Under the pieces are notes generated by a model, which saw only the letters and a program-made list of their open reading frames with translations, was not told where the DNA came from and searched no databases. From an uncultured Ruminococcus sp. (GTDB lineage: Bacteria > Bacillota > Clostridia > Oscillospirales > Ruminococcaceae), in NCBI GenBank assembly GCA_902786975.1, contig CADAES010000011.1:1-64000 (forward strand): a DNA stretch of 64,000 nt, read 5' to 3'. Both the position numbers and the translations under genes were made by a program. Every line of letters starts with the position of its first letter. Position 1 is the first letter of the stretch. Shown in pieces: positions 17,639 through 26,508 of this stretch.

Positions 17639-18103
17639 TCACTGTGAAGATAAGATAGAATTAAGCTCTTTCATAAGCCTTTCTGCGTCGCTTTCGCTTC
17701 GCATTAGAATAAAGATAGTGTCATCGCCGGCAAGCGTACCTACGACATTCTCGATACCTGTATCGTCCAGCTTAGCACAGACTGCCTGCGCCATTCCTGT
17801 ATGGCATTTTACAACGACTGTATTTCCGGAATAATCGGCTTTGAGCACGGCATCGTTTATAAGCCCAAGGACTGCGCTGCCGCTATTTTTTATCTCGGCT
17901 TTTTTTAGCGACGGTATGCTGTATTTATAGCTGCCGTCGGCAGATGCAGTCTTTATCAGAGCAAGCTCACGGATATCTCTGGATACTGTTGCCTGTGTGA
18001 CGCTGAAACCGTTGGCAGCGAGTGCCTCCTGCAAAGCCTCCTGAGTGTCGATAACACCTTCGCTGACAAGCCTGAGTATCATCTGGTGTCTTTTGGATTT
18101 CAT
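17639..18103 (-). CDS. argR: Arginine repressor ArgR/AhrC
   Basis: 154 residues. The N-terminal winged helix-turn-helix (KRHQMILRLVSEGVIDTQEAL, VTQATVSRDIREL) and the C-terminal arginine-binding/oligomerisation domain with GTLAGDDTIFI are the full family architecture. In the family it represses arginine biosynthesis and activates catabolism when bound to arginine. Start overlaps the nadK stop (ATGA). No arginine genes are in the window; its place between nadK and recN is conserved in Firmicutes. Confidence 0.95.
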   Translation of the reverse strand: MKSKRHQMILRLVSEGVIDTQEALQEALAANGFSVTQATVSRDIRELALIKTASADGSYKYSIPSLKKAEIKNSGSAVLGLINDAVLKADYSGNTVVVKCHTGMAQAVCAKLDDTGIENVVGTLAGDDTIFILMRSESDAERLMKELNSILSSQ

Positions 18104-18984
18104 ATATTATCTCCTCCCGAAAGCTCCTTCAGAGGCAGCATAAGCTTTTTATTGACCGACTTGAAGAAATTGTCGCCGTTGATATCTATTATGTCAACGT
18201 AATGCTGCGAACGCTTTAGCGTGAGGACGTCCGACCCGGAGAGCTTACAGACTTTGTTTCCGTCAACTACAACGTTTGACATACATTTGTTAGCGCTATG
18301 GCATTTGACTTTCAGGATACTGTCCGGTCCGAATATCGTAGTTCTTGCAAAAAGTGAGTGAGGACAGATCTGTGTGAACTCAATACACTCCATTTCCGGC
18401 TCGATTATCGGGCCGCCCGCAGACATCGAATATGCCGAAGCGCCGGTTGCAGTTGAGAAAATAACGCCGTCTGCCCGCAGGGACGATATCGGAATACTGT
18501 TTCTGCTGACTTCAAAATCTACTATCTTGCAGCTGTCGGATTTTGATACCACGACATCGTTGAGCGCTGTGAACTCACGCTGAGTATCAGCTTTGCCGCT
18601 GACCGATGCGGTTATGAGCATACGGCGGCTGAGCTTATAATCGCCTTTTACGAGCCTGTCGAGGTCAGATATCTGTGTATGCTCAAGCGACGCCATAAAC
18701 CCGAGCCTGCCGCAGTTAATGCCAAGTACAGGCTTGTGGTGCTCCGCACAGCGAACGGAGCATTTCAAAATCGTTCCGTCACCGCCGACAGCAACGACTA
18801 TGTCGCACTTTTTAAAGCAGGTGTTCTCGCTTTTAAACTGAACTCCTCTGATATCAGAAAAAACAGTTTTATATTCACCGCTTAGATAAACTGTACACCC
18901 CGAAGAGAGAAGTATCTCGCACGCCTGTTTGACATACAGCTTACAGTTTTTTTTGCTTAGATTTGGAAAAATAAAGATATTCAT
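18100..18984 (-). CDS. nadK: NAD kinase
   Basis: 294 residues from ATG 18984. It phosphorylates NAD to NADP. Motifs: VAVGGDGTIL (GGDGT, catalytic Asp), LGINCGRLGFMAS, ALNDVVVSK and the NAD-site region GVIFSTATGASAYSMSAGGPI. The longer frame start at 19014 lies inside tlyA; MNIFIFPN, 14 nt after the tlyA stop, is the normal family start. Confidence 0.93.
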   Translation of the reverse strand: MNIFIFPNLSKKNCKLYVKQACEILLSSGCTVYLSGEYKTVFSDIRGVQFKSENTCFKKCDIVVAVGGDGTILKCSVRCAEHHKPVLGINCGRLGFMASLEHTQISDLDRLVKGDYKLSRRMLITASVSGKADTQREFTALNDVVVSKSDSCKIVDFEVSRNSIPISSLRADGVIFSTATGASAYSMSAGGPIIEPEMECIEFTQICPHSLFARTTIFGPDSILKVKCHSANKCMSNVVVDGNKVCKLSGSDVLTLKRSQHYVDIIDINGDNFFKSVNKKLMLPLKELSGGDNI

Positions 18985-18997
18985 ACTTTCACCCGTA

Positions 18998-19795
18998 TTA
19001 TCTGAACTTTGCAAATGCAGCGCCTACGATATCACTGATATCTGCTGTGAACTGCACGGCAGCACCGCTTGTCTTATAAAGCAGCGCAAGGTACTCGATA
19101 TTCCCGTCGCCGCCGGTGATAGCCGAGGGGATAATATTCTTTACCTCAAGCCCGACAGCTTGGAAAAGTGCCGAGAGCTTTTTCAGCACAGAGATATGAT
19201 CCTTTTGCGACCTTACGATGCCGTTTTTGCTGAGTGCCTGCTTGCCCGCTTCAAACTGAGGTTTGATCAGAACGACCATATAAGAATCAGCTTCAAGCAG
19301 GTCGTAAAGCGGTCTTATAACAAGCTCAAGCGATATAAAAGACAGATCTACGCTTATAAACCCGGGACGATATTCAAAGCTATCGGATGTCAATGTTCGG
19401 GCATTCAATCCCTCACAGTTGACAACACGCTTATCATTCACAAGCGTTTGGTCGAGCTGACCATGACCGACATCGACTGCATAGACAAGCTTTGCGCCGT
19501 GTTCAAGAAGGCACTGGGTAAAGCCGCCCGTTGAAGCGCCGATATCAGCACAGACCTTTCCGCTGACGTCAATGTTGAAGGCCTCAAACGCCGCAGCGAG
19601 CTTCAGTCCTCCCCTGCCGACATAACCGAGGTCATCAGGCGCAGCTTGTACGTTATCACCGCTTTGCACATCATATGCAGGCTTTGAACACACCTTTGAA
19701 TTAACGGTAACCTTGCCGCTTATTATCATAGCTTTTGCTCTTTCACGGCTTTTAGCCAAGCCATTCTCAACAAGGTATATATCAAGTCTGGTCAT
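18998..19795 (-). CDS. tlyA: TlyA-family rRNA 2'-O-methyltransferase (hemolysin A family)
   Basis: 265 residues. An N-terminal S4 RNA-binding domain (RLDIYLVENGLAKSRERAKAMI) is followed by an FtsJ-like SAM methyltransferase domain with GRGGLKLAAAF, CADIGASTGGFTQCLL and YAVDVGHGQL. TlyA proteins methylate ribose 2'-OH groups in 16S/23S rRNA; the hemolysin name is historical. It overlaps dxs by 14 nt. Same position as yqxC in B. subtilis. Confidence 0.92.
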   Translation of the reverse strand: MTRLDIYLVENGLAKSRERAKAMIISGKVTVNSKVCSKPAYDVQSGDNVQAAPDDLGYVGRGGLKLAAAFEAFNIDVSGKVCADIGASTGGFTQCLLEHGAKLVYAVDVGHGQLDQTLVNDKRVVNCEGLNARTLTSDSFEYRPGFISVDLSFISLELVIRPLYDLLEADSYMVVLIKPQFEAGKQALSKNGIVRSQKDHISVLKKLSALFQAVGLEVKNIIPSAITGGDGNIEYLALLYKTSGAAVQFTADISDIVGAAFAKFR

Positions 19796-21635
19796 CGCTA
19801 AGAAAATCCTCTACCTGTGATGCTATCTTTTCTGCGGAAAATCCAAGCTCATCAAGCAACACATCACAGTCGCCATGCTTGACAAAATAGTCTATCGTGA
19901 ATGCTGCGAGATTGTCGCAGACTGTCGAATATTTTTCGCTTACAGAACCGCAGTCGTAGCTTTCTTCAAAAAACATCGCAGCGTCGTATGCAGAGATTAT
20001 ATCTGCAACGCTTTCGTTTATCGGGAATATCTCGACAAGACGCAAAACATCGCAGGATATGTCCTTTGACTTTAGTATCTCAACAGCAGACATAACTCTG
20101 CTGCTGATGCGTCCGTATGTTACGATTAGGACTTTGCCGCCGTTATTATAGAACGAATAGGACGTTGTCGGCTTATCGTTTTTGAATCCCATTTTTTCGT
20201 TGCCTCGGGGGTATCTGACTGCTGCGATACAGTCGTCCTCGTTTATCGCCTTTCGCAGACAGAGCCTCAGCTCGTTATAATCGGACGGCGAATATATCTT
20301 TGTATTCGGGATACTTGAAATAAAGCTGACGTCAAATATGCCCTGGTGAGTTTCTCCGTCATTACCGACAACACCTGCCCTGTCAACACATATCACTGCG
20401 TGGGCGTGGCATATCGCAAGATCATGTATCAACTCATCGTATGACCTTTGCAGAAATGTAGAATACACCGCAAATACTGGGATATATTTCATCTGTGCAA
20501 GTCCGCCGCAGAATGTTACAGCGTGCTCCTCTGCTATGCCGACATCAAAAAATCTGTCAGGGAATTGCTTGGCAAAAAACTGGAGACCGGTGCCGTATTT
20601 CATAGCGGCAGTAACAGCGCAGACACGCTTGTTTGTTCTCGCAATGTCGCAAAGCTCCTTGCCCATTACAGAAGAATAGCTGTCGCTTTCGACTACATCG
20701 GGGTTGCCTGTGGCTATCTCGAATGAACCGATGCCATGGAACTCGCCCGGATTCTGCTCGGCGGGAGCATAGCCCTTGCCCTTTACCGTATTCACTTGTA
20801 TAAGAACAGGTCTGTTAAGCTCCTTTGCGGCACGCAGACCGTCTTCAAGCTCAGCAATGTTATGGCCGTCGATAGGACCGATGTACTCAAAACCAAGATC
20901 CTCAAAAAGCGTGCTGGAATGAAGCAGAGCATTCTTGAAAGCGTCCTTTGAGCCTTTGATTATCTTCTTTACCGGAGAACCAATGACAGGAGTTTTGTCA
21001 AGCACGTTCTCAACTGCGTTCTTGGTCTTGTGATAGCCCTGTCTTGTTCTGAGCGTTGACAGGTATTTAGCCATTCCGCCGACGTTCTTTGATATAGACA
21101 TCTCGTTATAATTTAGGATAACGATTATATTTGTATTGCTCTTTCCGGCGTTGTTGATGCCCTCGTAGAAGAGTCCGCCCGAGGAAGCACCGTCACCTAC
21201 GATAGCGATAGTATGGTGGTCATCGCCGTTGAGCTTCATAGCTGTAGCGATACCTAAAGCAGCGGAGACCGCATTTGAGCTGTGTCCGCTGATAAAAGCG
21301 TCGTGGATAGATTCATCGGGTCTGCAAAAACCGGAAAGCCCGTCCTCTTTTCTTAACGTAGAGAACCTGTTTGCTCTGCCTGTCAGTATCTTATGAGTAT
21401 ATGCCTGATGACCTACATCCCAGACTATCTTGTCCCTCGGGGAATCAAAAACCCTGTGGACAGCCATAGTAAGCTCAACTGTACCAAGACTTGAAGCAAG
21501 ATGACCTCCGTTTTTGGACACGGTGGTTATAAGCAGCCTTCTGACCTGTTTAGCAAGCTCATCACATTGCTGGTAGCTAAGCTTTTTAAGGTCGCCTGGC
21601 AGATTAAGCTTGAATAGATCCAACTTATTTCCCAT
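19782..21635 (-). CDS. dxs: 1-deoxy-D-xylulose-5-phosphate synthase
   Basis: 617 residues from ATG 21635 (MGNKLDLFKL, GGAAG about 6 nt upstream); ATG 21656 is an alternative. Thiamine-dependent condensation of pyruvate and glyceraldehyde-3-phosphate, first step of the MEP isoprenoid pathway. Visible: HIASSLG-like AHLASSLGTVELT, the TPP site GDGASSGGLFYEGINNAG, FEDLGFEYIGPIDGHN, and the transketolase pyrimidine domain with RFFDVGIAEEHAVTFCGGLA. It follows the prenyl-transferase gene ispA, so precursor supply and chain building are co-transcribed. Confidence 0.94.
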   Translation of the reverse strand: MGNKLDLFKLNLPGDLKKLSYQQCDELAKQVRRLLITTVSKNGGHLASSLGTVELTMAVHRVFDSPRDKIVWDVGHQAYTHKILTGRANRFSTLRKEDGLSGFCRPDESIHDAFISGHSSNAVSAALGIATAMKLNGDDHHTIAIVGDGASSGGLFYEGINNAGKSNTNIIVILNYNEMSISKNVGGMAKYLSTLRTRQGYHKTKNAVENVLDKTPVIGSPVKKIIKGSKDAFKNALLHSSTLFEDLGFEYIGPIDGHNIAELEDGLRAAKELNRPVLIQVNTVKGKGYAPAEQNPGEFHGIGSFEIATGNPDVVESDSYSSVMGKELCDIARTNKRVCAVTAAMKYGTGLQFFAKQFPDRFFDVGIAEEHAVTFCGGLAQMKYIPVFAVYSTFLQRSYDELIHDLAICHAHAVICVDRAGVVGNDGETHQGIFDVSFISSIPNTKIYSPSDYNELRLCLRKAINEDDCIAAVRYPRGNEKMGFKNDKPTTSYSFYNNGGKVLIVTYGRISSRVMSAVEILKSKDISCDVLRLVEIFPINESVADIISAYDAAMFFEESYDCGSVSEKYSTVCDNLAAFTIDYFVKHGDCDVLLDELGFSAEKIASQVEDFLSDDQT

Positions 21636-21657
21636 TTTTATCTTCCAATCTGTCATA

Positions 21658-22551
21658 TCAGTTTCTTCTGCTGAGCATATCGTCAGTAAGCTCGCAGAGG
21701 AAGCCGTTGTTTTCAAATCTGCTCAGATGACCGAGAGCCTGCATAGTCAGCTGTGCAGCTATCTGCTTTGAACGGTCGATGCCAAGCAGAGAAACATAAG
21801 TGCATTTATTCTGTTCACTGTCGCTGCCGATAGGCTTTCCAAGCTCCTCAAATGTACCATTGACATCGAGAAGGTCGTCAACGATCTGGAACGCTCTGCC
21901 CATCGCAGAAGCGTAGTCGGCGGCAAACGGTATCATTTCAAATTTTCCCGAGAGGATAACGCCCATAACGCAGGCAGCTTCGATAAGCGCACCTGTTTTG
22001 CACGACTGGAGCTGATTGAGCGTTTCGATATCTATCTGCTTGCCCTCGCTCATAAGGTCGATGACCTGCCCGCCTATCATACCCTCGACACCGACAGCCT
22101 TGCTGAGCACCGAGATAAGCATAACGGCTTTTTCAGCGGTTATCCTGCCTTCAAGTGCGGAATTGGAGATGACCTCAAAAGCAAGCGTGTTGAGCGCATC
22201 GCCCGCAAGCAAAGCGATGCTTTCGGGGAACGCCTTATGGCAGGAGGGCTTTCCCCTTCTGTAATCGTCATCATCCATACACGGCATATCGTCATGGATA
22301 AGCGAAAAAGTGTGTATAAGCTCGATAGAGCAAGCGATATCAAGTATGCTGTCGGCGTCTTTCCCGCCGCACATACGGTAGAATTCGAGCATCAATACGG
22401 GTCTGAGTCTTTTGCCTCCGGCCATGAGCGAATACTCCATAGCCTGGACAACAACGCTCTGAAGCTCAGGCTTGTTCTGTGTTATAGTCAAAAGCTGCTT
22501 CTCGACAGACTCGATATATTTGTCCAACAGCTTCTTGTTCACTTCATTCAT
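21658..22551 (-). CDS. ispA: Short-chain polyprenyl diphosphate synthase (farnesyl/geranylgeranyl type)
   Basis: 297 residues from ATG 22551 (GAGGA 8 nt upstream). Head-to-tail condensation of IPP with allylic diphosphates. First Asp-rich motif LIHDDMPCMDDDDYRRGKP, second motif QIVDDLLDV, and GGKRLRPVLML near the start. The two extra residues in DDMPCMDDDD fit the bacterial FPP synthase type. It overlaps xseB by 8 nt and lies just upstream of dxs. Confidence 0.92.
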   Translation of the reverse strand: MNEVNKKLLDKYIESVEKQLLTITQNKPELQSVVVQAMEYSLMAGGKRLRPVLMLEFYRMCGGKDADSILDIACSIELIHTFSLIHDDMPCMDDDDYRRGKPSCHKAFPESIALLAGDALNTLAFEVISNSALEGRITAEKAVMLISVLSKAVGVEGMIGGQVIDLMSEGKQIDIETLNQLQSCKTGALIEAACVMGVILSGKFEMIPFAADYASAMGRAFQIVDDLLDVNGTFEELGKPIGSDSEQNKCTYVSLLGIDRSKQIAAQLTMQALGHLSRFENNGFLCELTDDMLSRRN

Positions 22552-22732
22552 TACTGTTATCCTCATTCATATTTTTTACGGTAAGCTTTGCTTGATCAAG
22601 CGACTTTTTGCATTTCACGGAAAGCTCGACGCCCTCCTTGTAAAGGTCAAGCGACTGTTCGAGCGAAAGCTCCGAGCCTTCAAGCTGTTTAACTATCTCA
22701 TTGAGTCTTGACATATCCTTTTCAAAGCTCAT
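22544..22732 (-). CDS. xseB: Exodeoxyribonuclease VII small subunit
   Basis: 62 residues, the usual small size. SRLNEIVKQLEGSELSLEQSLDLYKEGVELSVKCKK is the XseB two-helix hairpin. It binds XseA to make the ssDNA-specific exonuclease VII. Start overlaps the xseA stop (ATGA). Confidence 0.92.
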   Translation of the reverse strand: MSFEKDMSRLNEIVKQLEGSELSLEQSLDLYKEGVELSVKCKKSLDQAKLTVKNMNEDNSNE

Positions 22733-23940
22733 ATGTTTTCTTCCTTTCGAGTGATACTGCTTATTTCAGCCGTAACGGAGCTGTCGGAAAACCGAACGGT
22801 GATAACATCGTTTTCATTAAGCTCATCGGCAGACCTTATAATGCTTTTGTCCTTGCTAACAATGGAATATCCTCTTGAAAGGATACCGAAAGGGCTGAGA
22901 GCATTAAGTGCGGCAGCATTTTTATCGAGCATATGCTCCTTACTGCGTAAATGATCACAAATCAAAGAGTCAAGACGCTTTGAAAGAGCGTCAACATCAC
23001 GCAGACTGTTATCGAGTCTGTTCTGCGGCGAACAAAGCGTAAGCCGTGCTGATATCCTGTCAAGTGAAGAGACGTATTTTTCAAGTCTTTTATTAACAGA
23101 GTTGTCAAGTGACAGTCTGAGCTTATCGACAGCAGAGAAAAGCTCAATCTTGTCAGGAGTAGCAAGTTCGGCAGCCGCAGAGGGAGTAGGCGCTCTCAGG
23201 TCGGCAGCATAGTCACAAAGAGTAGTGTCTGTTTCGTGACCGACAGCAGAGATAACAGGTGTTTTACATTCAAAAACAGAAACCGCCGCTATCTCGGAAT
23301 TAAACGGCATCAGGTCTTCAAGAGAGCCGCCGCCTCTTGCAAGGATCAATGTATCGTAGCCGCCTTTATCGGCAAGTCTCAGAGAATCTCTGATACTCTC
23401 GGCAGCGCCCTCGCCCTGTACCTGAGTGTGGTAGATATCAACAGAGCAAATCGGGAACCTTCGGCTGATTATATTCAAAATATCCTGCAAAGCTGCACCT
23501 GTCATTGAAGATATCACAGCTATCCTTCTCGGGAAAATCGGTATGAGCTTTTTGTTTGATTCATCGAACACGCCTTTTTTTCTGAGCTTTTCCTTTACAA
23601 GCTCGGTCTGTGCGTGCAAAAGACCGTTTCCGAGCGGAGTGATATCCGTGGCGATTATCTGAAAGACGCCGCCGGCTTCGTAAAGCTCGACATTACCCGT
23701 AACGATGACAAGCATACCGTCCTCAGGCTTGATCTTTAATCTGCCGACGCTCGTTGAAAACATAACAGCTTTGACGGAACTAAGCTCGTCTTTTACAGTA
23801 AAATAGGCGTGCCCCGAATTATAATTGATGCTGAAATTCGATATCTCGCCTTTGACGCAAAGCCCTTTGAGCTTGATATCTGACTTCAGCTTGAACGCAA
23901 CATATTTATTCAGTTGTGAAACAGAAAGAATAGAACTCAT
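22729..23940 (-). CDS. xseA: Exodeoxyribonuclease VII large subunit
   Basis: 403 residues from ATG 23940. N-terminal OB fold (LSVSQLNKYV, VKGEISNFSINYNSGHAYFTVKD) and the catalytic domain with GAALQDILNII, ARGGGSLEDLMPFNSE and SAVGHETDTTLCDYAADLRAPTPSAAAE. A longer frame to 23997 lies inside the upstream gene and is not needed. It overlaps the TsaD-like gene by 1 nt (TGATG). Confidence 0.94.
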   Translation of the reverse strand: MSSILSVSQLNKYVAFKLKSDIKLKGLCVKGEISNFSINYNSGHAYFTVKDELSSVKAVMFSTSVGRLKIKPEDGMLVIVTGNVELYEAGGVFQIIATDITPLGNGLLHAQTELVKEKLRKKGVFDESNKKLIPIFPRRIAVISSMTGAALQDILNIISRRFPICSVDIYHTQVQGEGAAESIRDSLRLADKGGYDTLILARGGGSLEDLMPFNSEIAAVSVFECKTPVISAVGHETDTTLCDYAADLRAPTPSAAAELATPDKIELFSAVDKLRLSLDNSVNKRLEKYVSSLDRISARLTLCSPQNRLDNSLRDVDALSKRLDSLICDHLRSKEHMLDKNAAALNALSPFGILSRGYSIVSKDKSIIRSADELNENDVITVRFSDSSVTAEISSITRKEENI

Positions 23941-24881
23941 CAGACAGCATTCTCCTTCAGCGCACCGAAAAGTGCAACACCGACAGCGTTGTCGCACGAA
24001 AGGTCGGGGGCAGCAAAATAACCGCCTACGCAGGACTGGATCATATCTTTTATTATGACATCGGACATAACGCCGCCCGCAAACAAAAACGGCATTTCGC
24101 CGTATTTTTCAATAGCATTTGTACACATTGTACAGATAGTTGCTCCGATGTATTCAAGGCAGTATCTTGCGATATCGGGCGGGCAGACACCGTTTTTAAG
24201 CATCTCACCGCACTTGTTCTCGATACCCGAAAGACAGCAGTCAAGCCCTTTTACGACAGGCTTTACCGACATTTCAGCGCTGCTTTGCAAAGCAAGCTTT
24301 TCAAGCTCGGCTCCACAGGGAAAATCAAGTCCGAGCATAACTCCGACTCTGTCAACAGCCTGACCTGCTTTAAGGTCGAGCGTACAGCCTATCTGTTCAA
24401 TATCCAGCACATTCTCCGTGCTTGGAGTACAAAGAAGCATATCTGTCGTACCGCCGCTTACATGTAAAGCAACAAAAGACTTGTTTGATTTCAGCAAATC
24501 AAGCCTTTTGCAAGAATATAGAGCTGCAAGGATATGCCCTGTCTGGTGATATGTACGAAAGCTTTTTATACCACCTGCCGAAGCGACAGACAGCGCAGCA
24601 CACTCACCCACAAGAAAGCAAGGCATATATGAGCCGCCGACATTTCTCGGGGCAGCCGACCAACTGACAGCGTCAACTTTTTCGCCGCTTTCAAACAGCT
24701 CCTCCATTAAAGCGGGAAGCTGCTTTGTATGGTGAAAGACCGCATCGGACTGTCGTATGCCTTTTTCACCGCTTTTAACGGGAAGAAGTTTTTTCAGCGA
24801 CTTCACGCTGCCGCTTTTGCTGTCATACAGCGCACACGACGTTGTATAATTGCTGGTATCTATACCTAAATAAATGCTCAT
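23940..24881 (-). CDS. TsaD/Kae1-like ASKHA family protein (O-sialoglycoprotein endopeptidase-like paralog)
   Basis: 313 residues. LGIDTSNYTTSCALYD is the ASKHA phosphate-1 loop. TYHQTGHILAAL aligns with the metal-binding HxxxH helix of TsaD, and LHVSGGTTDMLL and FLFAGGVMSDVIIKDM match later nucleotide-binding motifs. True TsaD makes the t6A tRNA modification with TsaC/B/E. This shorter, more divergent form looks like the clostridial paralog of unproven function. In B. subtilis folD lies in this place between nusB and xseA. A TsaC gene is at 51351, but a typical tsaD is not in the window. Confidence 0.72.
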   Translation of the reverse strand: MSIYLGIDTSNYTTSCALYDSKSGSVKSLKKLLPVKSGEKGIRQSDAVFHHTKQLPALMEELFESGEKVDAVSWSAAPRNVGGSYMPCFLVGECAALSVASAGGIKSFRTYHQTGHILAALYSCKRLDLLKSNKSFVALHVSGGTTDMLLCTPSTENVLDIEQIGCTLDLKAGQAVDRVGVMLGLDFPCGAELEKLALQSSAEMSVKPVVKGLDCCLSGIENKCGEMLKNGVCPPDIARYCLEYIGATICTMCTNAIEKYGEMPFLFAGGVMSDVIIKDMIQSCVGGYFAAPDLSCDNAVGVALFGALKENAV

Positions 24882-25312
24882 TTTTCAGTTTCGTTATCAA
24901 TGACGTTTTTGACGTGTTCGCTCTTTGAAAATGAACCGAGAACGCCGTTTACAAACGAAACATCCGAACCCAGTGCATAGGTCTGCGTAAGCCTAACAGC
25001 CTCGCTGATAGCTACGTTCACCGGAACACGGTCATCGTACATCGATTCATAGATAGCAAGTCTGAGCACGGCAAGATTGACCTTGGGTATCCTGTTCACC
25101 GCACGCTTGTCGCTGAACTCGGCAATAATACCGTCAAGCTCATCTGCTTTATCGTATATGTTCTTAACAAGAGTCCGGGATTCTTCGTTAAAATCGAAAT
25201 CGCCGACCTCCTTAGCCGCTTCAAATATTTCTTCCAGAGGATCATCACGGAACAGCTTTTCAAAGGAAAGCAAAAACGCCGCTTCTCTTACGCTCCTTCT
25301 TGGTGACGACAC
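24878..25312 (-). CDS. nusB: Transcription antitermination factor NusB
   Basis: 144 residues, all-helical RNA-binding protein of rRNA antitermination. SPRRSVREAAFLLSFEKLF at the start, and the C-terminal PVNVAISEAVRLTQTYALGSDVSFVNGVLG is the NusB signature. It overlaps the next gene by 4 nt. Order asp23-nusB-xseA is typical for Firmicutes. Confidence 0.93.
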   Translation of the reverse strand: MSSPRRSVREAAFLLSFEKLFRDDPLEEIFEAAKEVGDFDFNEESRTLVKNIYDKADELDGIIAEFSDKRAVNRIPKVNLAVLRLAIYESMYDDRVPVNVAISEAVRLTQTYALGSDVSFVNGVLGSFSKSEHVKNVIDNETEK

Positions 25313-25349
25313 ATAAACACTTCCTTTATTCTTGTAATAACAGCATAAA

Positions 25350-25384
25350 GCCGACCTTTGCAGTAATGCAAAAGTCAGGCTTTA
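25350..25384 (-). terminator. Hairpin at the end of asp23, possible attenuator
   Basis: AAAGCCGACCTTTGCA pairs imperfectly with TGCAAAAGTCAGGCTTT. It overlaps the last codons of asp23, with only a weak T stretch on the minus strand, so partial termination with read-through into nusB is likely. Confidence 0.5.
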
Positions 25385-25734
25385 TCCGCAGCGGTATGAA
25401 CGCCGCACACATTTATATTTACTCTTGCGACCATAAGCCCGAGCATATTCTGTATCGAGCTTTTGATCTTTTCCTGAATCATCTCTGATGTCGAAACAGC
25501 CTTTGAGCCGCTTTCAAGTATGATGCCGATAGTTACAGAGATAACATCGTCAACAAGTCCAATCCTTATGTTCCCGAAATTTTCCTGCTTGAGCCATATC
25601 TGTCTTGGCGTTTTCATGACAGGTGCAACAGAATACACCCCGTCTATCTCGCTTATGCAGTTTATGATGATCTGTGCGATAACGTCCTGACTGATATGCA
25701 GGCTTTTTTCAACGGTATCATTTTTCTTGTTCAT
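25375..25734 (-). CDS. Asp23/Gls24 family envelope stress protein (YqhY-like)
   Basis: 119 residues. SQDVIAQIIINCISEIDGVYSV is the Asp23 signature, then VTIGIILESGSKAVSTSEMIQEKIKSSI. In B. subtilis the equivalent YqhY sits in the same spot between the acc and nusB genes and is linked to fatty-acid synthesis control. Here accBC are absent and the spoIIIA operon comes first. Transcribed from the promoter at 25812-25840. Confidence 0.88.
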   Translation of the reverse strand: MNKKNDTVEKSLHISQDVIAQIIINCISEIDGVYSVAPVMKTPRQIWLKQENFGNIRIGLVDDVISVTIGIILESGSKAVSTSEMIQEKIKSSIQNMLGLMVARVNINVCGVHTAADKA

Positions 25735-25811
25735 TATGTATCCACCCCTTACAGCAAAGATGTCTGTGAAATTTACAAGCCAAACCGACTTTAGTATCTA
25801 TACTTATAATT

Positions 25812-25840
25812 AGTATAGCACATTTGGCGCAGAGTTACAA
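25812..25840 (-). promoter_or_regulatory. SigA-type promoter for the asp23-recN operon
   Basis: On the minus strand: TTGTAA (25840-25835), 17-bp spacer, TATACT (25817-25812). It lies 78 bp before the asp23 ATG. No other promoter was found between asp23 and recN. Confidence 0.7.
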
Positions 25841-25948
25841 GTGTTTTTGCATATTTTTTTGTATGTATGCAAGATTTTTTGCAAATTCGCTGCCATATAT
25901 CGGCTAAAAGGCTGAAAAGGGGTGTTATCAAACAATGATTATCCGGAT

Positions 25949-26503
25949 TCAAGCTACATCGAAAATACGGATATTCTCGTTTGCCATTGAGACCTCCGAA
26001 AGAAGGATATCCTTTATCTTTGCGGCTTCGCTTGCAAGCAGGCCGTCCTTTGAACCGGTCTTTACAACGATATTTGCACTTGTTCCGTCAAGATAAACGA
26101 CACAATCTTTGAAGCCGGCAGCTTTTACAAGGCTTTCTATCTTGGATTCGGTCTCCATAAGCCCTGTCATTGTCTGAGCCTGCTGTGAAGCGGTCTTTTT
26201 CTCCTCCTCTGTCGAATCGCCGCCCGAGATTATTGATTTAAGTGTCTGGACAGCTTTATCCCGGGAAGTTGTCCTGTCTATTCTTGCCTTAGCGAAATAG
26301 TCGTCGTTCTCCTCTGTCGTCTGCTTGCTGACAAGCTGAGATTCGCCGTAATTCACCGACTGGTTCTTGACTACATCTGTCGCCTTTATCTTACTTCCGG
26401 AAGCAGAATAAGCGTAGTTGATATAGATCGCAAGCCCCAGCACAAGTGTCATTCCGGCGAGCAGTATCTGTCTTTTACCGATAATAAATGATGGTTTTCT
26501 CAT
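25949..26503 (-). CDS. spoIIIAH: Stage III sporulation protein AH
   Basis: 184 residues. One membrane helix near 12-30 (ILLAGMTLVLGLAIYINYAY), then an extracytoplasmic part ending in the YscJ/FliF-like ring-building motif region (ESLVKAAGFKDCVVYLDGTSANIVVK). In B. subtilis SpoIIIAH sits in the mother-cell membrane and binds forespore SpoIIQ to form the feeding channel. Last gene of the operon, 5 nt after spoIIIAG. Confidence 0.9.
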   Translation of the reverse strand: MRKPSFIIGKRQILLAGMTLVLGLAIYINYAYSASGSKIKATDVVKNQSVNYGESQLVSKQTTEENDDYFAKARIDRTTSRDKAVQTLKSIISGGDSTEEEKKTASQQAQTMTGLMETESKIESLVKAAGFKDCVVYLDGTSANIVVKTGSKDGLLASEAAKIKDILLSEVSMANENIRIFDVA

Positions 26504-26508
26504 TAAAA

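Noticed and set aside
18929..19534. 201-residue frame on the plus strand
   Set aside because: Antisense to nadK and tlyA, whose motifs are clear.
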